From NCBI RefSeq assembly GCF_008831285.2, contig NC_045138.2:37997115-38061114 (forward strand): 64,000 nucleotides of DNA. The letters are read 5' to 3'. Below are positions 37,210 through 49,418 of the stretch, piece by piece. Source of the DNA: Nymphaea colorata (Eukaryota; Streptophyta; Magnoliopsida; Nymphaeales; Nymphaeaceae). A program made the translations under genes and the position numbers. Under the pieces are notes generated by a model. The model saw only the letters and a program-made list of their open reading frames with translations. It searched no databases and had not been told where the DNA came from. Every line of letters begins with the position of its first letter. Positions within the stretch are counted from its first letter, which is position 1.

Positions 37210-38515
37210 CTCGTTTCAGTGAACTAACTCGACGACGAACTTGTTATGAGCTAAGTCAAATAGCCAGGAAAGGTTCCTCTCTTCTAGAGCCTTACGCCCG
37301 CACACACATGCTTGGATTTGTTTATGTTGATAAAAAAGCACAATCACCATCATTTCTTAAACAAATCTGAGTATAGGTACGTTCTCTCTCTCAACGCAAG
37401 AACACCCAATTATCGCAAGCCCCCAGATTCGGGGTAGAAAAAGATAGGAAGAATAATTGAATGAAGAATAAAATATTTCAAGGGACTTCGAAAAATAGTA
37501 CCCCGAACCGTCCTTGTTTCTTTCGTTAGTCTTTCTTTCGTTCAATAGAAGAGCACCCTCCACACAAGTTGTTTTTTTGTTGGAGGAAAGAAAGATTGAT
37601 GGAAGGAAATGAGGACGGTTCAGGGTGCTATTTTTTGTAGTCCCGTGGTCTCAAAGATTTCATTGTTCATTCAATTATTCTTCCTATCTTTTTCTTTTTC
37701 CAAATCTGGGGGCTTGCGATAATTGGGTGTTCTTGATCTCAGTAAAGTTTAGATGTCTTTCTCGAAATTCTAGTTTAGATGTCTTTCTCGAAATTCTTTT
37801 TAGACCCGACGAAACACATTTAGCTGCGGATTGGGGAGTCCAAAACTCGGTCATACTTGTCAAACGTGATTCGTGTTTCTAAGAATTCTCTTGATACAAT
37901 AACCAGAGTTTCTTAGCACTTCCCCATGTTTGTGTTAAGACGGACATCAACTCTTAATTGTTACAGAAAATAAAGAAAACCTGGAAATCTTTATCAATCC
38001 ATGTGAACGGTGGAGCTCATAAAACTCGCTAGTTCAACTCGGCCGCCCACCGGTGAAGCCAAGGCATATCGGCTGGTTCGTTTCTCAATTTTCAGTCTCA
38101 CTACCACCATTAGTGGGGTCACCACAACAAATGATTGGATGGTGCTTGGAAACAAATATATAAAAAGGAAAGCTGAAGCCTGTTTCTTAGGATCTTTTTT
38201 CAGCTTTCCTACAATCTTTTTGAGGGAGAAGAAGAAAGGTTCTTGAGAAATGTAAAGAAACAGGGTTTACCATTCCTTTCTATATCTTTGTTTTCGAAGC
38301 ACCACCTGGTGTGATGAGCCCCACCAGTTGTGGTGATAGTTGTGAGGCTGAGAAATGAAGCCAAACCAACAAGCCGAGATGCCTTTTCTTCATCTGTTGG
38401 GAGCCGAGCTGAACCAGCGAGTTTTATGATCTCGAGTTTCTTGGATAAGATTGGGGTTCGAGGTGCTTTGTGTAATTCTGAAAATATATTGCTTCATCTA
38501 TATGTACTCATTCGT
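37210..38515. repeat. Second duplicated block, copy 1 (~1.3 kb)
   Basis: Collinear with 44870-46195, sharing ctcgacgacgaac, ggttcctctcttctagagc, a gtgaacggtggagctcataa segment and a shared cttttcttcat end. An adjoining segment at 36975-37045 matches the last 70 bp of the window (63930-64000). No gene is recognised; an internal inverted pair with attcttcctatctttttc lies at 37436-37460 and 37675-37700. Confidence 0.85.
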
Positions 38516-38516
38516 G

Positions 38517-41500
38517 AAATTGCAGTTAGCAAAGCCCGAATTCATCGACACCAGCAGTGAAATTAAGTAAATCAATCTCAGAAAAGGTGTCCTGATCTCC
38601 ATTGGAGATGAGCTTTCTACATATTTCTAGCCTTGGTCTATCGTCTGAACTATGCAGAAAAGGTGCCCATCCTGCAACTAAAGACAGCGCACAGGCGGCC
38701 ATGGCCCTGGGGAAAGAGCTTGGATTTGAAAAAAGCCATTAATATATTGTATCATTTTACTGGGGAGAAGAGTTTGGATTTGAAAAAGGCTGTTAATATA
38801 TTGTATGATGTTTTGATTATTTAATTACTGACGAATATCTTGGAATTTTCACGAAATTTAATTGACTCGACCTTCGTTGCATGAATATTACCTAGTTTCA
38901 TATTACTGTTTACCAAGACTGCAACAAAATTTGTGTTTTACTTTCAACTCTTTGCAACAGGAAACTTCTCTTAGAGCAGTAAACCATATCTGTTACTTCT
39001 CTAAAATCTGTCATCCAGAGTTTCAAGCGTTTGTCGATCCTTCCAAACTTCGAACAACAAATTCGCAACCATAGTTGTTTCTAAGAGCCATTCTACCACG
39101 AAAACAAATTTCGACCATTTACCCCTCTTGTTATACGTAAGTTCCATCGTCTTGATCGATGAAATGCACTGAATAATTTGAGATTCTCACCTAATGAAGG
39201 TTCATGGTGATAAGTGTGATTGGCAAAAGGGAAAAGAGTATTCATTCCCTGGTGCCTTTGGTGCATTTCGCCTTGTTAAATAGAAGCACACCAATGAACC
39301 TGATCTCCACTTTGTAAATTATTCTCTTAAAGAAGCAAACATATCAGGTGCGGTCGTTAGGCCATGCCTTCCCAAATATGCCTTCTATGTTTGCCTCCCA
39401 GCCTTCTAAGTTGTTCTTTTTTTAAAATATAACCATGTAGATGGACGCAAAATACATGAATAAAATGCCTTGCAAATCAGAAAGACATGCCCTATGAGGC
39501 AGTTAATTTTTAAAATGCTGTAAAATCTAACTTACGTATCTGATTTTTATGTTCTCTCTAATCTTACAAATTCTAACCTTAATTTTCATCCATCCGCATA
39601 ATTAGGTTGGTGAAAGTACTATTTAAACGGTTGAGCCATAAGGCACATGAACGGGCCAAGATAAAAGTGAGAGAAGTGACTACATATATTACATCTCTTT
39701 AACATTGCTTTTGTTAGGTTTCTTTGGAAATCAACATATTTAATAGGTAAGATACTCTTAAGAGACCCAAGCCTCTTCACCTTTTCTTCGTGCCTCCAAG
39801 ATGCAACGCTACTTTGGAACATTGGTGGTGAGTGGTACGCCTTTCAATTAAAGTGTCACATATCCTTTATTTGTAGCCAGAAGAGTGGTACAACTGAACT
39901 TCTACTGGCTCGTCCACCTATACTATGCCGTTCCAGATAATTAACCTATTTAATAAAGAACATGCAACCTTTTACATATCATAGCAATTATGAGACTGCA
40001 ACCTTTTACATATCATAGCAATTATGAGACTGAAAACAAAGTCGGGACATCCAACACTTGGGACAACACCATGCCAAGACCAAGATAAAGACTGCTGAAT
40101 TCCCTTTGCTTACGAATTGCTATCAGTACGAGCTCCTAATCAGCATTGTGTCATCAAATGCTCCTGAGGAAGCTTATACCAACATCAGTTCAACTTTTTA
40201 AGTGAGAGAATATACTAAAAATATCAGCAGATATTCTTCTCAGAGTGGGGAGCACAGATCTCTCCACTATGATTCTAGTAAAGAAATTCGCTACTAAAAT
40301 GATCTCACGGATGCTGGCTGGGAGGCGGTCTAACTCCCCAAGTATGCTCTTATTCTTCTCGACACTCATAAATCGTTTTCACCAATTCAACTCCAGATGC
40401 ATGATCTCTGCACTACCAGTTAGGAGAGAGCATATTCCCTGCGATTCTGCGATGTCGTGGGAGACCAACCAAGTGAAGTCGGGAAAAGTGTGATGCTGAA
40501 CCAGAAAGGTTGTCCTGCTTTTACTGCGTTTTCTGTAAAAAGTTGAGAGGATTTCCGTATGCTTCTCAAAATCTACCTTTGATTTTGTGCACGATTCGGT
40601 GCATTTCCTTCTTTCTTTCTGTTGTTAATTCCCTTGTGGGGAGACCAGCTGCGAACATTGTCTGAAGTTATGAAAGGTGCCATTCGGTTCTACGTAGTTG
40701 GGGACACTTAATGCTGCTCTGATTGGTTGCTTGAGGATCTTTGAGTCTCAGCAGCAAACAGAAGCAGGAAAGTCAGAGAAAGAATGAGAATGTTCCAGAA
40801 TAGCGAGATGTGATTGGATGTCCACCGAAGGGTGGAGGTGTTCCTTTCTTGGGCTATACAGGACTTTATCTCTCTAGGGGATGTTTGATACGCTTGGTTG
40901 GAGTGCAAGTGAGAATCTGCCTAAGATGGTTTGTCTAGGACAAAGTGTCAACATGTCTCATTTTTTTGTTTTTGTTTGAACTATGAACAGATTTTACCCA
41001 GAGAAAAGGAGTTTTTTGGCCATGAAGTCTTTTGTTGCTGAAAACAATTACATGACTTGAGCATGAGAAGGGTTTAAGCGAACATATTTTATCTACCAGA
41101 TCAATTGTATGATTATATTACGATATTAAATTAAGCAATGCAAAACATATTTGTGTGATTGTTTAGATCTCTTTCTCTCTCTCAAACGCACAAAAAGAAA
41201 AAGAAATAAATGTTGTCAAGTTAAACATAACTTAAAGTGTAAGTTGAAGAAAACTCTGGTGGCCCTTCTAGGGAAGTTACTTTTGAGTTGGGGAGTCAAT
41301 GGATCTGAGTCGGATAGAATATCCAGCCAAACTACTTAAAAAAAGTCGGATATGGAAAAATAATTTTACATTTAAAAGGACATCTATTGGTTCTGGATTT
41401 GGTTTTCAATAAATTTCCAATCGGATTAAGATCCAGATTTAGTTTCAGATAAATATTCTATATAAATCTAATGCCCATAAATATTGAAAGATGGTTCTCA

Positions 41501-41790
41501 ACGTATCGTTGGATTCGGTTGTATACTTAAAAGTCAGATTCAGATGTGAACATAAAAGTCTGATTCAGATTCAAATTGTAAATTTAAAAGCATGACTAAA
41601 ATATAGAATGGACTTCTTTCATATTCAAATCTGAATATAATGAACTTCCGTTAAATCAGATCTTTAAGGGTACATCCGGTTTCATCAGAATCCACTCTTT
41701 TGAATCCCTACTTTCAAGGTGACAATAACAAACATATCACACACTCATGCACAAACACACACACACATACGTACAGAGTGAGAGAGATTT
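38517..41790. repeat. Large duplicated block, partial copy 2 (right half, ~3.3 kb)
   Basis: Matches 32704-35945 with few differences over long stretches (for example 40140-40940 against 34300-35100). It begins abruptly at ttgcagttagcaaagcccg, fused to the end of the second duplicated block, which marks a rearrangement junction near 38515. Confidence 0.88.
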
Positions 41791-42036
41791 ATTCTTTCTT
41801 GATTGACCTTCTTATCCCAAATTGATGGATAGGTGGGTGCAAAACTTTATGGCATTTCGAATTTTGCGTGAGAAGATTGATAGAGAATGTTGCCTCTCAT
41901 GCTGATCCACGCAACCTACACTTGATTTCACTTGAGACATTTTTCAAAGGTTTTAGTGAAGCATCTACCAGCACAACTTCTAGGCTTTTTAGACCATGAG
42001 AACATGTGAAAGTAAACAGTCATTACCTGCAAATCT

Positions 42037-43547
42037 TAAATATGAGCATATTGGTATACTCTTTATTGACCATGAAATTCACACGGTGAGGAAGATTGTG
42101 ACTGATCATTATGTATTTCATGCCATAACCCTCTGCCAAAATGGCTCTCATGACCTGCAAATCATCTTTCGCCCCATGTTGATGACAGATTTTTCGTGTG
42201 CATATGGTTTGGAATACATGTTTTGCTTGGAATATCCCTAATTTGTCGCGTCTAACTTCAGACATGATAAGAAAATGCTATTCATGGCACATCATGATGT
42301 ACATGGGATGCTTCGTGCGCATTTCCTCCATTGGCACATTTCTGCAGACTGTTCCTGCGGTTTCTGCAGAAAGCTTTCCTCAAGTTTGTTGGTTTCCATG
42401 CAGGGATAAAGTCCAAACACTGAATAATTTCATGAAATTTACTACCATTTTGTTTGCCTTTACAACAAAACATGCTCTTTTTGTTCTCTGTTTGAATTTA
42501 GGATGTACAATGATTTTTCATGTGCTTGATTTCTGGGTAAAAAAAAAAGCTTCGATATGTTTAATTACCAAACGCTCCTACAATTTCTAAAATGGAAAAC
42601 ATACTCCAGCTCACATAAAATATACTCCAGCTCCTACAATTTCGATATGTTTAATTATCAGTCTCAGGTTTTCCCATTTCATTTTTCAGAGAATTGGAGA
42701 GCCCTGACCAAAAGGAGCTAGCAACAGTTCTTAGCACTGGGGATGAATTTGTAATCTCCAAGAAGAAGAAGAGGGTTTTATTTGAAAATACACAAAACTA
42801 AAACACGTATTCGAAATCTGCTAATATGGTAGGGACAATCCCGGCAAATAAACCTTAGTTGAAATAATAATGAAAAACATGGTTTCAAACCGCATTAAGA
42901 AATCTAGAGAGTTCTTAGCGAAAGACAATTGGTAAAATTTGCTTCGAAGACAGCGCTAGCATGATGCTTAATTAAATAAATAATTGCAAAATTTTAAGTC
43001 ATTATTTCTGGACCAATGAAGTCCAAACAAAGCTCTAAAACCCTCTAGATTGTCTTTCGCTAAAAAAATCATTGTACATCCTAAATTCAAACAGAAAGAA
43101 CAAAAAGAGCATGTTTTGTTGTAAAGGCAAACAAAATGGTAGTAAATTTCATGACATTATTCAGTGTTTGGACTTTATCCCTGCATGGAAACCAACAAAC
43201 TTGAGGAAAGCTTTCTGCAGAAACCGCAGGAACAGTCTGCAGAAATGTGCCAATGGAGGAAATGCGCACGAAGCATCCCATGTACATCATGATGTGCCAT
43301 GAATAGCATTTTCTTATCATGTCTGAAGTTAGACGCGACAAATTAGGGATATTCCAAGCAAAACATGTATTCAAAACCATATGGACACGAAAAATCTGTC
43401 ATCAACATGGGGCGACAGAAGATTTGCAGGTCATGAGAGCCATTTTGGCAGAGGCTTACGGCATGAAATACATAATGATCAGTCACAATCTTCCTCACCA
43501 TGTGAATTTCATGGTCAATAAAGAGTATACCAATATGCTCATATTTA
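42037..43547. repeat. Long inverted repeat, ~484-bp arms with a ~543-bp loop
   Basis: Left arm 42037-42519 and right arm 43063-43547 are reverse complements with only scattered substitutions. Both arms contain an ~80-codon open frame (minus strand left, plus strand right), but the differences between them change amino acids, so selection for a protein is not evident. The right arm ends abruptly at 43547 against a different repeat. Confidence 0.92.
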
Positions 43548-43558
43548 GTGGAGCATCT

Positions 43559-44388
43559 ACCGCCTTTCTTCGTCCTTCGTCTTCTCGACTTTTTCCCTTT
43601 TCAGAAAGAAAGATGCAGAGAGCTGGGACAGAGGACGATGATGAAGAGGAAGAAAGAGACCCTCCCCCCACAAAAGTATCGGCTGACTGTGGGCGCGTTA
43701 ATATAAAACACTGCAACTCAGAGAGTAGATTCTTGCGGTGCCACCAGGCGATCCCCGTCTCTCTCTTCCGAGGAATAAAAGCCTCGTAATGACTGATTTG
43801 GATTTGATATAAACTATGGATTTGGATCTGGATCCAAATTTAAACTGACCGGCTAACGACAAAAGGTCAGGGAAGACCTTTCTCATGGTTGACGTCAACG
43901 GCTGTTAACTTCCCTCAGTTTTTTCTCTTGGAAATAATTCGTTAAATTATTTTTCCTATTTCTTCTCATTATTTCTCCACACATGCTTTGGTAAATTTTA
44001 AATAACTACGAAAAGAAAAAACACATGTCAGCATTCTGTCACTACACTTGCAAATGGATCCAAATCCAATACAGCAAAACGCATTAAAGATCAAATCCAA
44101 ATCAGTCGCACCAGCCTGTAAATAACTGAAAAGCACAGGGCCAGTGTCGTCATTATAAAGGCTTTTATTCCTCGGAAGAGAGAGACGGGGATCGCCTGGT
44201 GGCACCGCAGGAATCTACTCTCTGAGTTGCAGTGTTTATATTAACGCGCCCACAGTCAGCCGATACTTTTGTGGAGGGAGGGGCGCTTTCTTCCTCTTCA
44301 TCATCGCCGTCTGTCCCATCTCTCTGCATCTTTCTTTCTTTTCTGAAAAGGGAAAAAGTCGAGAAGACGAAGGACGAAGGAAGGCGGT
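43559..44388. repeat. Inverted repeat of the promoter-like block (head-to-head)
   Basis: The left arm (43559-43790) is the reverse complement of 44160-44388, including the GC-rich stretch with gcgcccacagtcagccgata. The spacer 43800-44150 contains a segment (43820-43970) that recurs at 61850-62010. Confidence 0.88.
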
Positions 44389-44868
44389 CGCAAGAATTCA
44401 TCTCGGGTTGGTGGCGGAGTCGTGCGATGTTGTGGCGGGTAAGGGAATGGCTTGATCTCTGGGGTTTGGGGAAGGCCGGACTTTTCTGAGTATCGTCCTC
44501 TACCTTCCCTAAATTTTCGTTCCTTCTTCTTCTCTGCCCCTTCCCTTCCCCTTCTGCCTTTCTCTGGAGATCCTACCTAGTAGCTACACGATCGTCGAGC
44601 GCGGAACGTGGGAAAGGAAAAACAAGAAAGCTAGACACGAAGAACGAAAGAATCCAAGCCAGAGCTTCCTTCTAGGCCGGTCGGAGCACCGCCGGAGGTC
44701 AATATCTCCCGATTCCGTTCTCACGCTCGCAATACCGGAAAAGGTGAATTCATCTGCTCTTTTTTCTGTGTTCGCGTGCCCTTCCTCCCCTGAGAGGTTT
44801 CCTGTCCACTTTTCTTTTTCGAAAAGCCCTTCTCGATGAGCCGCGGTTTACTTAGTAAGATTACCAAA
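44040..44868 (+). repeat. Promoter/5'-UTR-like duplicated block, copy 1
   Basis: Nearly identical to 62862-63670. It is GC-richer than its surroundings, CT-rich, and near its end has a plausible 5'-UTR intron donor (ggaaaag followed by gtgaattc at 44744). It looks like a captured gene leader duplicated several times; no downstream coding sequence is attached in either copy. An 85-codon frame at 44232-44489 is low-complexity Ser-rich and is not considered a gene. Confidence 0.75.
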
Positions 44869-44869
44869 C

Positions 44870-46195
44870 TAACTCGACGACGAACTGGTTATGAGCTAAG
44901 TCGAACTGAGCGACCTGCTTGCTCAGTTCAAAAAGCCAGGAAAAGTTCCTCTCTTCTAGAGCAGTACGCCCGCATCTACAGTTTTTCTTACTAATGAAAC
45001 AACACATGCTTGGATTTGTTTGTGTTGATCAAAAAGCATAATTGCCGTCATTTCTTAAACAAATTTGAGTATAGGTACGTTCAGAACACCCAATTATCTC
45101 AAGCCCCTAGATTTGGGGTGAGAAAAAGATAAAAAGAATAATTGAATGAACAATGAAAAAAAATCAAGGGACTTTCCTTATTTTTTTCATTAGTCTTTCT
45201 TTCGTAGCACCATCCACTACAATAGCACCATCCACGCAAGTCGTTTTTTTGTTAGAGGAAAGAAAGATTGATTAAGGAAATGAGGACGTTTTAAGGTGCT
45301 ATTTTTTGAAGTCTCCTGGTCTCGAGATTTCATTGTTCATTCGGTTATTCTTCTATCTTTTTCCTTGTCCAAATCTGGGGGCTTGCGATAAGTGGGTGTT
45401 CTTAATCTCAGTGAAGTTTATGTCTTTCTCGAAATACTTATTAGAGAGGACGGAACACATTTAGCTGTGAATTGGGGAGTCCAAAACTCGGTCATACTTG
45501 TCATTATCCTTCAAACGTGATTCGTGTTTCTAAGAATTCTCTTGATACAATAACCAGAGTTTCTTTAAAAAGAATCTGGATGTCACTTCCCCATGTTTGT
45601 GTTTAGACGACCATCAACTCTTAATTGTAACAGAAAATACTGAAAACCTGGAAACCTTTATCAATCCATGTGAACGGTGGAGCTCATAAAACTCACTGGT
45701 TCAATTTGGCTGCCCACCGGTGAAGCCAAGGCATATCGGCTGGTTTGTTCGGTTTCATTTCTCAATTTTCAGTCTCACTACCACCATTAGTGGGGTCATC
45801 ACAACAAATGATTGGATGGTGCTTGGAAACAAAGATATAAAAAAAGGAAAGCTGAAGCCTGTTTCTCAATAGCCTTTTTCAGCTTTCCTACAATCTTTTT
45901 GAGGGAGAAGAAGAAAGGTTCTTGAGAAATGTAAAGAAACAGGGTTTACCATTCCTTTTTATATCTTTGTTTCCGAAGCACCACATGTGATGAGCCCCGC
46001 CAGTTGTGGTGATAGTTGTGAGGCTGAGAAATGAAGCCAAACCAACAAACCGAGAATGAGATGCCTTTTCTTCATTTGTTGGGAGCCGAGCCGAACCAGC
46101 GAGTTTTATGAGCTCAAGTTTCTTGGATAAGATTGCTGTTCGAGGTGCTTTGTGGAATTCTGAAAATATATTGCTTCAAGTAAGGTATATATACT
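44870..46195. repeat. Second duplicated block, copy 2
   Basis: Collinear with 37222-38512 with small indels. It abuts the promoter-like block at 44868, whereas at 63670 the same block continues into different sequence, which shows a deletion or recombination at this junction. Confidence 0.85.
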
Positions 46196-46632
46196 CATTC
46201 TAGAAAAACGGAAACTTGTATGCTATTTAGAATACATAATCAAACATGCGGCGTGCAGGCTTCCCAATTTATGATCTGTCGACATTCTTAATGTGTGAAG
46301 GGTGATCATCGTATAGGTACAGTTATGCTGATACTCTCTTGATTTTGGAAGTGCTTAATAATTATGTCAAACTAAGTTCAAAATGAAAAGAGAACTATGT
46401 AATTCTTATTTTGATTTGATAATCCAGGCAAAAATATCATGAATTTATGGATCTTTGGGTTGTTTGAACCATGTTCATAAATAAACTCGTGAAATGGAAG
46501 CAACGAAGCTGGGTCCATCATGGCCGTCTCGGCAGGCTACATTTGCGTGCACCTATGTGGCCAATTGGGCGGTTGTGGGGAGTGCGGTTGCTACGGCGGG
46601 AGTTAAGGCATCATCAATTAGGGTTTAGGGGT
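46196..46632. other. Unassigned spacer
   Basis: AT-rich followed by a GC-rich 100 bp just before the left end of the 3.6 kb element. Nothing recognised. Confidence 0.5.
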
Positions 46633-47627
46633 TAGGGCTGAACACAAGCCAAGTCGAGCCCGAGCTCGGCTCAAGCTTGAAAATAACTCGACTACACTGG
46701 CTCAAACTCGACTCGATAGTCACGTGTCGAGCTCGACTCGATTAAGCTCGCTAAACTTGTTTAGTTCAAAAATCCTTACTTGTTGAGCTCGAGCTCGATT
46801 AAGGCTAGATTAACTCGTTACAAAGGAACACAAACAAAAAACCAACTTATCTATTGCAAGAGAAATAAAATTTTGGTAACCAGGAACCTATCCCGATTTG
46901 GAAACCATATAGCTCGTGAGTCGTGAAAAAAGGCTAAGATTCAAACAAACATTGCAAAACCACACAATTGAGAGGACGAAATATAGATGCAATTCCAATT
47001 AATAACTACACAAGCGGGAGAGTTTGGAATTCCTGGCTGAGAGTTGAAGTACAATGACAAGCGAGCTTACCTGCAGCTGCAATAAAGCTAATGGCGGCAC
47101 AATTAGCCTTATGGACTTAATAATGAATTTAGCAACTCTTGGCGCTATAGAAACAAGAGAACCTTAACCATTCTCAATCACATATATGACAATTCACATT
47201 CCAGCCTCTCAACACTTACAAAGACATATAAATCAACTATTTATTCGTAGTAGACCTTATTCACCGCAGCTGCCAACAATAACAATATTATAAACAAAAC
47301 AAGGAAATCATGACTAATGAATTCCTCTCACAGTTCTAAAGTGTAAATAGTCAAATGACAACCATTTCATATGGACAAATAGACGAATACATGAACATCA
47401 ATAGATACTTTAGATAAGCAAAATGAATTCACTTCTGCACTGAAAATAGACTATCAAAAGAGAAATGGAGTATCATAAACAAATCAAATGATAATAAGCA
47501 AGATGAAGGACCTATTGACAATGCAACACAAAATATTTCATAGAGGTCAATAATCACCATTCATTTCACAACTACTATTTGAATAAAAGGAGCAGATATC
47601 TATTGGGAAAAAATTCCTATATGCTCA

Positions 47628-47858
47628 TAGCTCTAGCTCCAAATGGGTGTCAGAACAGTTTCTCCAAATGGAAGGCAGGCCAGTTCCATCAAATTCATTC
47701 CAAATGAATGAGACTTCTACATAATTAGCTTGTTCAGAAGTATGTAAAAATATGTGAACAAATGTTTTAAGAGCCTTCTCTCCTCTCAAGGAACCAAAAC
47801 TTGAAAATGAACCATCCATTCTTCTAGCCACAATAACAGCAAAGCTCCTAAATAACAT
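47628..47858 (-). pseudogene. Possible captured 3' exon of an unrecognised gene
   Basis: An open frame on the minus strand, preceded by a T-rich tract with ttatttag, encodes a non-repetitive stretch with SFIWNEFDGTG and ends at a stop. I do not recognise it. It is listed because it lies in the same element and orientation as two clearer fragments. Confidence 0.25.
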
Positions 47859-48165
47859 AGAAAAAGGACTATGTCACATTATTGTCAAATTTAAAAAATT
47901 GTTCTTAAGAGGTGAAGGAAAGTTAAAGATTACTTAACATGGAAAAAAAAAGAAACATATACTAATATGGCAGCAGTCCTAACACACACATTAACATCAT
48001 ATAACAACCCAAAAAGTTAAAACAAATTCTCTAGTTAAGTATATAATAGGAAATTAAGCAAGCATTAAACAACAAGAATGAACCATATTTCACAAAATGA
48101 CCAACATTTGGAATGAATAACAATTAACAAGAGCACATCATCGTAGCAGTATACTTTGCATTTAC

Positions 48166-48236
48166 CTCTTCAAGCCGCTTTCTTATACTGTTCTCAGGGC
48201 CCAATATGAGGCCAATGAAGTTGATATTTGGATACG
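48166..48236 (-). pseudogene. Captured exon fragment of a KH-domain (SF1/QKI-type) gene
   Basis: A 71-nt exon on the minus strand between an acceptor (tctcaaag) and a donor (gtaaat) encodes YPNINFIGLILGP followed by RKRLEE. This is the conserved start of the maxi-KH domain of splicing factor 1/QKI-type RNA-binding proteins (consensus NF-x-G-x-ILGPRG). The GPRG turn is altered to GPEN, which argues for a decayed copy. No neighbouring KH exons were found. Confidence 0.5.
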
Positions 48237-49356
48237 CTTTGAGAAATATATAAAAATATGTGAACAGACTTGTAATTTAAATTCCAAGCACAGACCTGTA
48301 CATTGCCGAGTACAAATTAAATGTTGTTGCATGAACAAATAAAGCCTAGATTACGTAGTTGGAATCTTTGAAAGAGTCTTGGCAATGAAAAATTAACTAA
48401 AAAAGAACCTTGGTTTGTTTCTGGCTGTGACAGGAACCTTGGTTTGCTAATGATGCTCTTGATTGAGGTAACATGGAAACTATAACAGACTTTTGCTTTG
48501 ATTATTAAGAAGAAATAAACTCTCCAAGCACTGTTTGTTGAAGCATCACAGTCTCAACTGATGTTATACAACCACTGTAAGATGAAATGAAGTCAAACAA
48601 CATAAATATCCAAGTAGTTAATGACATGTGGAAAAACCAAAGGACTTAGAACAACCTGCAAGCAACGCAATCATGTAATGTGAAAGTGACAGGTTCACTT
48701 TGCTGACTTTTCTGAGATAGCAACTTCTTTTGGCCCTACAAAACGAACAACCTAAACTCCTTCGTAAACTAAGGCACCATGTTTGAATGATATTTGATTA
48801 AAGACTGCCAAAATCATGATTGCATGTTCAACAGACAACAACTATTTTCTGGAGACTTCAAACACAACATTCGAGTTCAGGCTCCATTCAGCAATCAAAC
48901 GAGAAGTGGAAAAGAGGAAACATCATGTAGTATGCTTCAAAAATAAGATAACATAGCATGTCCAGATGGACGACTTCATCCAGAAATTTGGAAGGTAGAA
49001 AATAGCACAGCCCGAGCTTGCCACATTGAGTCTATAAGAACCCAAACTGTGTTCAGAAAAAAGCAAAAAAAGACAACCAGGTTTTTTGGACTGCCAATAA
49101 GCTCGTCTCACAATTTCAGGAAAACGAAAATGTGGACAAAACAAAAATGTGGACACGATCCCAGAGTGGCCTATTGTCTAACGAAGAAGAAAATTGACGA
49201 AGATAACACAAAAAGCAGTGTACCCACTTCTCCCAATAAAGGGAAAGTCAACTACAGATCGAGAAAAATAAGAACAATCACCACAAAATCTTCTTGCTCG
49301 TCTATGAAAATGTTCGAAAAGAAACCCTCAAAAACACAAAAAAAAAAGACATTTAC

Positions 49357-49418
49357 CGTTGGAATGGCGCTAGCCACACTAGCAATGGCTGCTGCCTTCA
49401 GTCCTGCCCGAACCCCCT
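49357..49418 (-). pseudogene. Captured exon fragment of an early nodulin 93 (ENOD93)-like gene
   Basis: A 62-nt exon on the minus strand, bounded by acceptor gtgtag and donor gtaaat, encodes GVRAGLKAAAIASVASAIPT. ENOD93 proteins have the same block (EGVxAGxKAAxxAxxASAIPT) just before LASVR. The following LASVR...PWA exon is absent from the element. Intact splice sites on both sides indicate capture at DNA level rather than from mRNA. Confidence 0.6.

Noticed and set aside
43319-43789. 156-codon open frame
   Set aside because: It runs across the junction of two unrelated inverted repeats; arm differences are mostly amino-acid-changing and no family is recognised.
44232-44489. Ser-rich 85-codon frame repeated at 63049-63306
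   Set aside because: Low-complexity product from a GC/CT-rich leader-like sequence; conservation is explained by recent duplication.
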